Assembly (NCBI RefSeq): GCF_017908035.1 | Contig: NZ_JAEQMU010000001.1 | Span: 1,612,001-1,676,000 of the forward strand | Length of the DNA: 64,000 nt | Reading direction: 5' to 3' | DNA from: Sphingobacterium tabacisoli | Lineage (GTDB): Bacteria > Bacteroidota > Bacteroidia > Sphingobacteriales > Sphingobacteriaceae | Part shown: positions 56,142-64,000 of the stretch, one piece after another | How the letters are laid out: every line of letters begins with the position of its first letter | Position numbering within the stretch: the stretch's first letter is position 1 | Notes under the pieces: model-generated | Told to the model about the DNA's origin: nothing | Database searches by the model: none | What the model saw: the letters and a program-made list of their open reading frames with translations, nothing else | Program-made: the position numbers and the translations under genes

Positions 56142-57878
56142 TCAAAATAAATCTTTGATATGCTTGTAATTGCTCTTGACGGTATCTATTACTTCTCCAG
56201 CCTTACCACCAAGCATCAACTTGGACATGGTCTTAGCCATACCGAGCACATAACCCATTTCTACCTTCGGTGGCATAGCAAGTGCATTGGGGTCGGTAAA
56301 TATATTAAGTAAATAGGGTCCATCTGAGGCTATAGCTTCTTGGATTGCATCACTAACTTCCTCGGGATTATGTACATTTTCGCCAGTAAAACCCATAGCA
56401 TGAGCTACCAAAGCAAAATCAGGATTAACCATATCAGTTTCGTTGTCTGGCATACCGGCAACTTCCATTTCAAGCTTAACCATTCCGAGTGATCTATTAT
56501 TGAAAACAATAATTTTAATCGGTAGATTATATTGCTTAATAGTAGCCAAATCTCCGAGCAACATGGATATACCTCCATCACCGCATAGTGCTATAACTTG
56601 TCTACCAGCCTGTGCAAGTGACGCACCGATAGCCATGGGCATAGCATTTGCCATGGAGCCATGATTGAATGATCCCAACATTTTGCGTGAGCCTGTACCC
56701 GTAATAAATCTAGCCCCCCAGACGCATGTCATTCCCGTATCTAAGGTAAAGATGGCATCATCCGCAGCAAATTTATCTAGTAGATGTGCTACAAATTCAG
56801 GATGAATAGCATCTTCTTTGCCCATATCCTCAACGTAACTCAGATTACGAGTCTTAACTTTTTCGTAAATCTCCAGTTGCTCATCAAGAAAAGTACGATC
56901 ATGGTGCTCATCTAAAAGAGGAAGTAATGCTTGTAAGGTATGCTGTACATCTCCACAAAGACCTAAAGTCAAACTCGCTCTTCGACCTAAAAACTCAGCT
57001 TTTTCATCCACTTGTACGATCTTATTGCTTTCGGGAATAAAATTGTCATAGGGAAAATCTGTTCCAAGAAGTAGTAATACCTCTGCATCATGCATAGCAT
57101 GATAAGCTGCTGCCTGACCTAATAGCCCGGTCATTCCAATCTCATAGGGATTGTTAGGTTGTATCCCCATCTTACCCCTGAAGGAATAACCTACCGGAGC
57201 CTTGCGCTTATTGGCTAAGGCTACAACTTCTTGATTTGCATGGCTAGCGCCAATACCACAGAAAACTGTCATTTTACTTGTTGAGTTAAGCAAGGAGGCC
57301 AAACGCTTCAATTCGTCATCGGATGGACGTAAAATAGACTCAGTTCTAAATATTTTACGAGTTGGCGCGCCTTCTATTTCATCCATCTCGAAAACATCTC
57401 CAGGAATTCCAATTACTGAAACTCCTTTTTTAGAAATCGCATGTTGCAAAGCAGTATGTACTACTTTATCTACTTGCTCAGCACGGGTGATCATTTCGTT
57501 ATAATGACTACAATCATCAAATAGTTTGATGGTGTTGGTTTCCTGAAAATAACTACGACCTATTGATATGGTGGGTATAGTTGAAGCAATTGCCAAAACG
57601 GGCAAATGTAAACGATGCGCATCATAAAGTCCATTTATTAGATGTACATGCCCCGGACCGCTACTACCCGCACAAACGGCAATCCCATTTAACTCTGCTT
57701 CTGCAGTCGCAGCATAAGCCCCTACCTCTTCGTGCCTAACATGTATCCACTCTATCTTCTTGCTTTTCTTAACGGCTATATTTAGATGATTTAAACTATC
57801 TCCAGTAACTGCATAAATTCTCTTTATGCCAGCATCTTCTAAAATAGTGACGATTTGTTCTGCTACATTTCTTGCCAT
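56142..57878 (-). CDS. poxB: Thiamine-dependent pyruvate dehydrogenase (quinone)/pyruvate oxidase
   Basis: 578 residues, full length. The three TPP-enzyme domains are visible: N-terminal Pyr domain (IYAVTGDSLNHLN, RHEEVGAYAA with the conserved Glu near 50), a central FAD-type domain (KMTVFCGIGASHANQEVVAL), and the PP domain with CGDGGISMLLGDLATIKQY and IIVFNN. The C-terminal segment GKAGEVIDTVKSNYKHI resembles the membrane-binding tail of E. coli PoxB, which oxidises pyruvate to acetate and CO2 and passes electrons to quinone. It stands alone, divergent from a lipoprotein gene 247 bp away. Confidence 0.92.
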   Translation of the reverse strand: MARNVAEQIVTILEDAGIKRIYAVTGDSLNHLNIAVKKSKKIEWIHVRHEEVGAYAATAEAELNGIAVCAGSSGPGHVHLINGLYDAHRLHLPVLAIASTIPTISIGRSYFQETNTIKLFDDCSHYNEMITRAEQVDKVVHTALQHAISKKGVSVIGIPGDVFEMDEIEGAPTRKIFRTESILRPSDDELKRLASLLNSTSKMTVFCGIGASHANQEVVALANKRKAPVGYSFRGKMGIQPNNPYEIGMTGLLGQAAAYHAMHDAEVLLLLGTDFPYDNFIPESNKIVQVDEKAEFLGRRASLTLGLCGDVQHTLQALLPLLDEHHDRTFLDEQLEIYEKVKTRNLSYVEDMGKEDAIHPEFVAHLLDKFAADDAIFTLDTGMTCVWGARFITGTGSRKMLGSFNHGSMANAMPMAIGASLAQAGRQVIALCGDGGISMLLGDLATIKQYNLPIKIIVFNNRSLGMVKLEMEVAGMPDNETDMVNPDFALVAHAMGFTGENVHNPEEVSDAIQEAIASDGPYLLNIFTDPNALAMPPKVEMGYVLGMAKTMSKLMLGGKAGEVIDTVKSNYKHIKDLF

Positions 57879-58125
57879 AGTCTCGTTAATTTTATATAGT
57901 AAAGAACAACTACCTTATTACATTGTTTTTTAGAGTACATGTAATTATAAAAAAGCAAATAAAATTCTATAACTTGGTGATTCGGCATTTTTTATTAAGT
58001 TGTTCCATATAAAACAATATGGCCCATCTGACTGTTGTTTATATTATTGTACAAATACATTTTGGCAATTTTAAAAAATTCATCATAGGATTATGAAAAA
58101 AATAAACATAAAAAATTTATAAGTA

Positions 58126-58614
58126 GTGGTAATAGCTTTTCTAACTGCCACTTCTTGCAACTCTCCGCAAAACACGGATGATACAAGGACTTCGGATTCT
58201 ATAGCTATGCACGATGAAGTCGTTGATAATAATACGAAAGATCTTACTATCCCCTATACAATTGCACAACATTATTTTGTGAATAACACCGTTACAAACG
58301 GAATAGAAAATCCAAAAATCGAAACGAAAGAAGTATTTGACAGCATATTCGGCGCCGCAGCTGTTATGGGAAAAGATGGCAGACCTACAGATATAGATTT
58401 CACGAAACAATATGTTATTGCTGTGACAACACCTGTCACAGATGTCGAAACAAAGCTAGAGCCTGTAGATCTTAAGAAATCTGCAAATGGTGAAGTGCTC
58501 TTTACCTACAAAATGATAACTGGTCAAAAGCAATCGTACACCTCGCATGCAGGTCTAGCTATTATTGTAGACAAATCTGTAACGGGCAATGTAGTTGCCA
58601 ATGAGGTACAGTAA
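58126..58614 (+). CDS. Putative lipoprotein with broken signal peptide, function unknown
   Basis: 162 residues if read from GTG 58126 (VIAFLTATSC, lipobox Cys11). An ATG at 58093 with MKKINIKNL is in the same frame but is followed by TAA at 58120-58122, so the natural signal peptide MKKINIKNL-x-VVVIAFLTATSC is interrupted by one stop codon. The mature part is polar then beta-rich (FDSIFGAAAVMGKDGRPTDIDFTKQYVIAV, ...SHAGLAIIVDKSVTGNV). It may be a recent pseudogene or start at GTG. Family not recognised; common-looking Bacteroidota lipoprotein. Confidence 0.65.
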   Translation: MVIAFLTATSCNSPQNTDDTRTSDSIAMHDEVVDNNTKDLTIPYTIAQHYFVNNTVTNGIENPKIETKEVFDSIFGAAAVMGKDGRPTDIDFTKQYVIAVTTPVTDVETKLEPVDLKKSANGEVLFTYKMITGQKQSYTSHAGLAIIVDKSVTGNVVANEVQ

Positions 58615-59110
58615 AATTTTTATTTATTTTAATCATAACCGCTTTCGGACATTGGCCCGAACACCTTTCATACAATACGCATACAGTAGCTGACACGATA
58701 TTACAGCCTATTAATTTAGCCGTTGCTGCTGAAGAAATCTGAATTGATGATGCTTATTTCAGAGTACATCATTTTGCACAACAGCGGGCTTTACCATTTC
58801 ACATACAGCTGGCTGAACAGATAAGGCTGTACAAAGAAGCATCAAAAAAGTTAGCCATCAAAGAGATCCACAGGTATCTGTGAGCCGTTCGATATTTGCG
58901 CTGACGAACGATCAGGATAAATAAGTGATACTACTCCTAAAAATGCTTTAGTAAAGCTAAAACATAAAAAGAAATGTTAAGGATAAATTAAAACCACACA
59001 TTAATTATAATTTCCAAGTCCAGCACGCCTGCTGGTTCCGCAATTAGGTATTTACATATTTTGCTCTCATCATTAAAATGAATTTTAATATCATGTAGTT
59101 CATAAACCTT
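58615..59110. other. Region with degraded coding sequence
   Basis: 496 bp without an intact gene. A frame at about 58744-58884 on the plus strand reads protein-like (YFRVHHFAQQRALPFHIQLA), bounded by stops, and may be the remains of a gene whose family I cannot name. The rest shows nothing. Confidence 0.35.
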
Positions 59111-59851
59111 TTAGACCATTCCACCGTTTATTCCAAGATTTTGTCCGGTTATCCAATATGATTCATCACTTGCTAGAAATAGTATGAGAGGTGCAATATC
59201 CTGCGTCTCGCCAATTCTGTTGAATGCGGTCATACTTCCGATCCTCTGAATATCTGCTTCTGTTTTCCCGTGCATAAAGAGCTCGGTATTAATGGGCCCT
59301 GGTGAAACAGTGTTGGCGGTGACTCCTCTACTTCCTACTTCCTTTGCAAATACCCTCGTCATTTGCTCAACAGCCGCTTTTGATGCTGAATAAGCGCCAT
59401 AGGTAGGGAACATCACTCTTGTTACAGAGCTTGAAATATTGATTATCCGTCCGTTGTCTGCCAGTTTTGTTGCCGCTTCTTTCATAGAAAAGAAAACGCT
59501 TTTAGCATTGATAGAAAATGTCCTATCGAAGTCTTCTTCCGATGTATCTTTTGTAAGCTTTGTCACCATAATGCCGGAATTATTAATTACAATGTCTATT
59601 TTTCCATACTTTTCGATCGTCAGGTTAAATAATTTAGTGATCTCAGCAGGCTTACTGACATCCGCTTGAATTGCATATGCTTGTCCACCTGACAGCATGA
59701 TTTCATTCACAACTTCGTCTGCATGTTGTTTATTAGACGAATAATTTACAATTACGCTTACTCCATTGCGAGCCAAAAGCTTTACAACTGCTTTGCCTAG
59801 CCCCCGAGATGAACCCGTCACGATAGCTACTTTATTTTTCCAATTTGTCAT
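59111..59851 (-). CDS. Short-chain dehydrogenase/reductase
   Basis: 246 residues from the ATG at 59851. A start eight codons upstream would run into a palindromic operator, and the SDR fold begins directly after MTNWKNKVAIVTGSSRGLG. The cofactor motif is TGSSRGLG (12-19), then NNSG, the catalytic Ser of INISSSV and YSASK (Tyr/Lys), and a C-terminal SDESYWITGQNLGINGGMV. This is a classical NAD(P)-dependent oxidoreductase close to 3-oxoacyl-ACP reductase-like enzymes; substrate unknown. It follows an AraC-type gene on the same strand. Confidence 0.92.
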   Translation of the reverse strand: MTNWKNKVAIVTGSSRGLGKAVVKLLARNGVSVIVNYSSNKQHADEVVNEIMLSGGQAYAIQADVSKPAEITKLFNLTIEKYGKIDIVINNSGIMVTKLTKDTSEEDFDRTFSINAKSVFFSMKEAATKLADNGRIINISSSVTRVMFPTYGAYSASKAAVEQMTRVFAKEVGSRGVTANTVSPGPINTELFMHGKTEADIQRIGSMTAFNRIGETQDIAPLILFLASDESYWITGQNLGINGGMV

Positions 59852-59860
59852 TTCTTTATT

Positions 59861-59876
59861 TTTGTGTATACACAAA
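59861..59876. promoter_or_regulatory. Perfect 16-bp palindrome before the SDR start
   Basis: TTTGTGTATACACAAA is a perfect palindrome ending 9 bp ahead of the chosen SDR start codon, within the 70-bp gap after the AraC-type gene. It is a likely binding site for a dimeric regulator; the protein is not known. Confidence 0.5.
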
Positions 59877-59921
59877 GGTAAAGTGTTACGGAGACATGTT
59901 TATGGTGAGAGTTTCAGAATT

Positions 59922-60287
59922 TTAAACAGTCCTTGACTTTCTATAGGCAGAAGGTGTTTTACCTGTGTGCTTTTTGAAATATTTCGTAAAATTAGTGTGC
60001 TCGTAGGTGAGTTTAAAGGCAACTTCCGAAATCGTCAGTTCGGTGTTTTCTAAGAGTTTCTTAGCAACCGTAATGGTTTTCTCATGACAAATATCACACG
60101 GAGATTTACCTGTGGTCTGTTTAATAGTATTGCTCAGATGAGTGGGATGAATATGTAGGATTTCAGCTAAATCGTGTATTTCATAATAGATATCTGTCTG
60201 TCCAGAAACAATCTCTTGGAGATGCTTATCCAGTTCCTCCAAAAATCTTGATGTTATTTCATCTGGTCGTGGTATGCTCTTGGTCAA
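59922..60287 (-). CDS. Stand-alone AraC-type DNA-binding protein
   Basis: 121 residues consisting of little more than the AraC double helix-turn-helix: IHDLAEILHIHPTHLSNTIKQTTGKSPCD and LTISEVAFKLTYEHTNFTKYFKKHTGKTPSAYRK. There is no sensor domain; about 30 N-terminal residues precede it. It is 70 bp upstream of the SDR gene on the same strand, so it probably controls or is cotranscribed with it. Confidence 0.88.
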   Translation of the reverse strand: MTKSIPRPDEITSRFLEELDKHLQEIVSGQTDIYYEIHDLAEILHIHPTHLSNTIKQTTGKSPCDICHEKTITVAKKLLENTELTISEVAFKLTYEHTNFTKYFKKHTGKTPSAYRKSRTV

Positions 60288-60603
60288 AATTGTTATAGTT
60301 AATTAAACAATATAGTTCTAATCTCAAATCTGTTCTCGGTATGACTAATTATTTATAGTTCTTTATATTTTTTATCATTCCAGAACACTACAAGAAAATC
60401 GTAACCACTAATATAACCCGGCATTATACGATCTTCACCATAAGGTAAGTCCCCCACTTGCAAGTAGCATGACTAGCATAGAGAACTACCTTCTCAGTAT
60501 CAGCAATATCCTTGATTACTTCAACGATTTCCGCGACATCTATCCACCTGTATTAATACTCCTTACTTGTATATTTGAGGAAACCAAGCCCTAAAGATAA
60601 GAA
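60288..60603. pseudogene. Region with possible minus-strand gene remnant
   Basis: 316 bp. On the minus strand two frames look protein-like and join by a frame change: EVIKDIADTEKVVLYASHAT and, in another frame, LPYGEDRIMPGYISGYDFLV. This suggests a decayed small gene just downstream of the DUF4303 gene. No function assigned. Confidence 0.3.
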
Positions 60604-61194
60604 CTATTTGCGCCATGTCTTCATCCAATCCAGATATTGCTGTCTATATGGATTGTCGTTCAGTAGGGTAATCATATCCTTCAGCTTCTCCCGATCGTAT
60701 TCATAATCTGTTACCGAAAACATTAGGAAAATATCCCTACCGGCCAGCTTTCTAAAAAAATCCTCCTGCTTTAACTTTAACAATACATCAATGCAGGTTT
60801 GATACAAGGTTTGCTGGAATTCCACGAATTCTTCGTCATCGTCGTCGTCATCCTCATCGCTGTATTCGTCATCGTCTTCCTCAAAATCGGCTTCGATGGC
60901 ATCATACAGTTCACTACAGATTTTATTGAACTCCTTGTCTGCCCCATCGGCTTCATAACGCCATTCGGCAGGCTCAAAGGTATAGTATACTAAATCTCGC
61001 TCCGGGGCAGTCGCTAGAAATTCTTGGGTATTGGTCGATGGACAAACTGTCATGGCCCCTTCGTCGCTGTATAAAGCAAAAGCATATATTCCTTCGTCGG
61101 CATGATCGGCCACCATTTCCTGAAAGGCCTTTCGGGTGGCAGCTTCTATTTGAATGGCCAGTTTATAAAAATCAAAATTCTTTTTTTCAGTCAT
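60604..61194 (-). CDS. DUF4303-family protein, putative immunity protein
   Basis: 196 residues, cytosolic and strongly acidic, with a run of Asp/Glu at about 104-122. Features of the DUF4303 family are visible: IYAFALYSDEGAMTVCPSTNTQEFL, TFEPAEWRYEADG and a C-terminal RDIFLMFSVTDYEYDRE. DUF4303 proteins have been listed among immunity proteins of polymorphic toxin systems. No toxin gene is adjacent in the window. Its start overlaps the preceding gene by 8 bp. Confidence 0.78.
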   Translation of the reverse strand: MTEKKNFDFYKLAIQIEAATRKAFQEMVADHADEGIYAFALYSDEGAMTVCPSTNTQEFLATAPERDLVYYTFEPAEWRYEADGADKEFNKICSELYDAIEADFEEDDDEYSDEDDDDDDEEFVEFQQTLYQTCIDVLLKLKQEDFFRKLAGRDIFLMFSVTDYEYDREKLKDMITLLNDNPYRQQYLDWMKTWRK

Positions 61195-61573
61195 TATCAG
61201 TTACAATTTCATCCGTTCCAAAATCATTTTCGATCCACCCGTGGAACCCCATACACATCCCATCCCCATGGAGGGTATCCAGTTCTTCCACTACTTTATC
61301 CTCTTTATAAAGCACAATATTCGTTTGCAGAACCAACCGGTAACTTTCATTTTCTAAATCACCAAAGACACCATCCATCTGCATCATCATACCATATAGG
61401 GTGTTGTCAATGGCCGCGATATGAGCCGCACGCAGTGTCTGATCTATATCAGAAGGGATTTTGCCAATGGCATATTTGCGAATATTCTCAAAAATAATAT
61501 AACCTGCTCCATGTTGCAGCCAAAGCTCACGGTCGCGCTCGCCAGATGGCGGAGTTGCTAATTCTTTATTCAT
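61187..61573 (-). CDS. Small hypothetical protein coupled to the DUF4303 gene
   Basis: 128 residues, no signal or membrane segment. It reads LWLQHGAGYIIFENIRKYA, a central FGDLENESYRLVLQTNIVLYKED and an acidic C-terminus (HGWIENDFGTDEIVTDND). The 8-bp overlap with the DUF4303 gene means the two are cotranscribed. A second immunity-like protein or partner is plausible; the family is not recognised. Confidence 0.65.
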   Translation of the reverse strand: MNKELATPPSGERDRELWLQHGAGYIIFENIRKYAIGKIPSDIDQTLRAAHIAAIDNTLYGMMMQMDGVFGDLENESYRLVLQTNIVLYKEDKVVEELDTLHGDGMCMGFHGWIENDFGTDEIVTDND

Positions 61574-61774
61574 TACTCCTATACTTCAAAATATTACTAT
61601 TGCCACTAATCCTTCTAATCTGATCCAGTATGCAAAGCAATATTAAACACTAATTCGGAAAAAGACAATCCCAATTATCGGCTATATATTAAAAAACCAT
61701 CAACTTCCATCCCCCTTCCCTATAATTCGGATTGTACTATTTAAAAAAATCATGTAACATTTACACATAGTTAC

Positions 61775-61816
61775 TATGCTAGCATACAATTGGCACAGCT
61801 TTTGTAAATGTATCAG
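61775..61816 (+). promoter_or_regulatory. Sigma-54-like promoter with upstream palindrome
   Basis: TTGGCACAGCTTTTGTA at 61790-61806 fits the -24/-12 pattern TGGCAC-N5-TTGC except that the last C is T. A perfect 12-bp palindrome TATGCTAGCATA (61775-61786) lies just upstream. No coding gene follows on this strand. Confidence 0.4.
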
Positions 61817-61887
61817 TATTCATAATTTAGGTTAATAATTGGTTAGTTAAAAAGACCTGAAGCTCCCCGCTTCAGGTCTTTTTTTGG
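61812..61887 (+). ncRNA. Candidate small RNA ending in a strong terminator
   Basis: The sigma-54-like promoter at 61790 is followed within about 75 nt by a terminator hairpin AAAGACCTGAAG/CTTCAGGTCTTT (61851-61887) with a long T-run, and there is no ORF between them or after them on the plus strand. The transcript start is an estimate, and the hairpin may alternatively end an unseen transcript. Confidence 0.4.
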
Positions 61888-61956
61888 ATAATCAGTATAT
61901 AGCTAACCTAAGTTGTGCTATTATATTGATCATTTAGGCTAACGATCCTTAAGACA

Positions 61957-61992
61957 AAAAAAGCCAGTCTGTTAATACAAACTGGCTTTTTT
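61957..61992. terminator. Rho-independent terminator
   Basis: A 12-bp perfect stem AAAAAAGCCAGT/ACTGGCTTTTTT with a 12-nt loop, 15 bp downstream (minus strand) of the beta-helix lipoprotein gene. Confidence 0.85.
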
Positions 61993-62007
61993 GATCTAAT
62001 CAGCTTA

Positions 62008-63765
62008 CTATTTGATAGAAACGTCTGCTCCCATCACTTTCTTGTTGGTACGGGATACATTGTTCTGATCTATAAGTAACTTTGCTCCTTCCAATCCCTG
62101 TAAGTTATTGGCAAGGATTTCGAGCTGAAGAGCTGACAAACCTTGGGTTGTGGCAGCAGAAGCGCCTTTGAGTGGAAATGTATCGCCAAATCCTCCATTT
62201 TGTCCAAATGCCGCGAAGGAAGTGTTTGGGTCAAACTGAACTGAAGTGGGCTTACCATCAGCATCAAGTACCTGAGTACCCAATACGGATGACATAACGG
62301 AATAACCCGCATAGGTACTCCCTCCCATATCTGGCCAACTTCCGCCTAGATTGCCTGACACAATAGAGTTATAAATATATAGGTTATTATTATTGGCTGA
62401 TGAGTTGTGAATGCCCACACCTCCTGTAGCTGTAGCGGTGGTACCTGCTTCATTGCCCGAAACGGTCGAGTTAATAAGATGGAAGGTAGTCGCGCCATAC
62501 AATGCTATACCGCCACCGAAACTTGCGCCACCGGCTTTGTTGCCATAGATAGTAGAATTGACAATGTAAAACAAGGATTTTTCACGGGCATAAATTCCGC
62601 CACCTACAGAATTATTACCGAATATACCACAGGTATTCTTAGCAATGGTAACGTTATAAAGGATATTAACGCTTTCGACCGCGGTATTCAGGCTGTATAA
62701 TCCAGCGCCTACACCTCCGATTCTATTTCCGACAATCTCGGAATCATACATCACAAGACGAGAACCGTCATTCCAAATCCCACCACCATTAGAGGCGGCG
62801 ATTGTAGTATAATTATTCTTGACAGACACTTGATCCATAGTAACATCAGCTAATGCTGTTAAATAAACCCCTGGAGCATGGTTGGCAGAACCGTTATCGA
62901 TTATAGAGACATTGGTCAATCGTACCTTGGCTTTGGAAATAAACAATCCTCCACCATGTTGCCTACTGACCGTAGTACCTGCAGCGCTGACCGAACCTGT
63001 TCCTCCTGCCATACCTTTAGTAATTGTAATTCCATTCAATTCAACCTGTTGACCTTCGGCTTTGGGTGCGATGATAGTAACCACGTGTAAAGACTTACTA
63101 TTACCATTGAACTCCGTTTTATACAAGTTAGGATCTGCAGTAGCTCCGGTAGAAGCCTGAGCAGCATATCCTCCTATCAGGTGTACATTCTCTGCTATCT
63201 CGAAGGTAGCGTCCTGAGCAGAGGTACCCCCTGTCAACATTTTACTCGGGGTGTATACTCCTGCCGCGATATGGATATAGTCTCCATTTACCGCTTCATC
63301 CAATGCCTTATGCAGTGAAGTAGCATTAGTCCAAGAAAGCCCATCGGCAGTGACCTGCCCATCCACACGTACATAAAAATGTCGTGTGACATCTGGTATA
63401 GGATCTCCTGCAGATTGTTTAATCTGTATCTGTGCCTGTACTGCATCGGTGATGTAAGCCACGACTGTACCCGTGCGGGCGTTGAGCTCTCGGTTTCGGG
63501 CGGTAATGATTCCTACTTTTCCGGAAGATGCCCCGTTAGGCTTAACAAAAGACAGCCAGCTAGCGTCTGTCTTCAGCCGAAACGGAAGGTTACTATTCAC
63601 ATCCACCCACAGGGTGTCCAGTGTATTGGGGGCATCCAATGACGTGCCTGTAAAACTAATATCGCCTGTGTTGGGCGTAAAGCTTTCGAGATCGATATCT
63701 TTACAGGAAACTAGGCTAAACAGTCCGCATATAACAATAAAAATACTTTTTACTATACGATTCAT
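62008..63765 (-). CDS. BACON-domain lipoprotein with right-handed beta-helix
   Basis: 585 residues. The lipoprotein signal is MNRIVKSIFIVICGLFSLVSC. A BACON-like domain follows (about 40-120: NLPFRLKTDASWLSFVKPNG, ARTGTVVAYI, IQIKQSAGD), then a parallel beta-helix with many Gly/Asn-rich turns (GGLFISKAKVRLTNVSIIDNG, NGGGIWNDGSRLVMYDSEIVGN, GGGIYAREKSLFYIVNSTIYGN). The build fits surface proteins that bind or cleave polysaccharide; no catalytic residues can be assigned. It follows the phosphodiester glycosidase gene by 8 bp. Confidence 0.85.
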   Translation of the reverse strand: MNRIVKSIFIVICGLFSLVSCKDIDLESFTPNTGDISFTGTSLDAPNTLDTLWVDVNSNLPFRLKTDASWLSFVKPNGASSGKVGIITARNRELNARTGTVVAYITDAVQAQIQIKQSAGDPIPDVTRHFYVRVDGQVTADGLSWTNATSLHKALDEAVNGDYIHIAAGVYTPSKMLTGGTSAQDATFEIAENVHLIGGYAAQASTGATADPNLYKTEFNGNSKSLHVVTIIAPKAEGQQVELNGITITKGMAGGTGSVSAAGTTVSRQHGGGLFISKAKVRLTNVSIIDNGSANHAPGVYLTALADVTMDQVSVKNNYTTIAASNGGGIWNDGSRLVMYDSEIVGNRIGGVGAGLYSLNTAVESVNILYNVTIAKNTCGIFGNNSVGGGIYAREKSLFYIVNSTIYGNKAGGASFGGGIALYGATTFHLINSTVSGNEAGTTATATGGVGIHNSSANNNNLYIYNSIVSGNLGGSWPDMGGSTYAGYSVMSSVLGTQVLDADGKPTSVQFDPNTSFAAFGQNGGFGDTFPLKGASAATTQGLSALQLEILANNLQGLEGAKLLIDQNNVSRTNKKVMGADVSIK

Positions 63766-63773
63766 AACGTGTA

Positions 63774-64000
63774 TTATTTTGCTATTAACAATAAACCGTT
63801 GGCTACAGCACGCTCTGCTCCGCCATTATCCGAAGGCCAGTTGCGTAACTGAAAACGATCTGTATTAAAATCGGGTGTACTGCGCTGAAAATAGGTACTG
63901 GAACCTCCACCATCAAGATTGATCGCATCGTACGCCCCAAGTGCCTTGAGGCACTGCCCCAGCTCTTCGTAGCTCATACCATTGGAATAATGGAATCTAC
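63774..64000 (-). CDS. Phosphodiester glycosidase (NAGPA domain), C-terminal part
   Basis: Seventy-odd codons at the right edge; the frame stays open to base 64000, so the internal ATG at 63977 is not the start. SNGMSYEELGQCLKALGAYDA, then INLDGGGSSTYF and DNGGAERAVANGLLLIA are the C-terminal hallmarks of the NAGPA fold (PF09992), which removes N-acetylglucosamine from phosphodiester linkages in the mammalian uncovering enzyme. In Bacteroidota such exported proteins occur in glycan-related operons. Confidence 0.88.
   Translation of the reverse strand, partial: RFHYSNGMSYEELGQCLKALGAYDAINLDGGGSSTYFQRSTPDFNTDRFQLRNWPSDNGGAERAVANGLLLIAK

Noticed and set aside
63774-63977. A complete 67-residue protein starting at 63977
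   Set aside because: The frame is open to the window edge and the sequence is plainly the end of the NAGPA domain, so the gene is partial, not small.

Overview
The window looks like chromosomal DNA from a Bacteroidota bacterium of the Sphingobacteriaceae type (Sphingobacterium- or Pedobacter-like). The reasons are five SusC/SusD pairs, three FecI-type ECF sigma/FecR sets, TlpA-like thioredoxins with DUF4369 at the ends of SusCD operons, many Cys-terminated lipoprotein signals, weak ribosome binding sites and moderate GC. No species can be named from sequence alone. I found no rRNA, tRNA or CRISPR array.

Layout. 1-4.9 kb: a pentose operon on the minus strand (fucose-isomerase-like protein, AraB-type ribulokinase, sodium/solute symporter running off the left edge) with a divergent AraC regulator. 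5-19.6 kb: two divergent ECF sigma/FecR/SusC/SusD loci; the minus one also carries a TlpA-like protein. 19.7-26.3 kb: an exported MsrA-MsrB fusion, then a SusCD pair without its own sigma factor. 26.3-41.5 kb: an accessory stretch with a small lipoprotein, a membrane LytTR regulator, a zinc-ribbon protein, two proteins of unknown function, a MauE/DoxX-like membrane protein, a small exported two-cysteine protein, and a convergent SusC-SusD-thioredoxin operon. 41.5-47.5 kb: low-GC accessory genes (two XRE-like paralogues, a papain-like lipoprotein with a small lipoprotein, a broken oxidoreductase, an interrupted ORF, a VRR-NUC-like nuclease). 47.6-55.7 kb: a third complete sigma/FecR/SusC(STN)/SusD/TlpA locus. 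56-64 kb: PoxB-type pyruvate oxidase, a lipoprotein with a stop codon in its signal peptide, an AraC/SDR pair, two putative immunity-type proteins, a candidate small RNA, and a BACON/beta-helix lipoprotein next to a phosphodiester glycosidase cut by the right edge.

The SusCD/TlpA/FecR/ECF loci most likely work as outer-membrane uptake systems: the receptor senses substrate through its STN domain, FecR relays this to the sigma factor, and the operon is induced.

The most unusual object is the SusC gene at 36158-40894. The SusC reading frame stays open for 481 codons upstream of the normal signal peptide, through about 930 bp of diverged tandem repeats with a strict 11-bp period. In the clearest block the stop triplets are missing from exactly the every-third units where they would fall in the SusC frame, so the leader appears to be translated and would encode 11-residue repeats.
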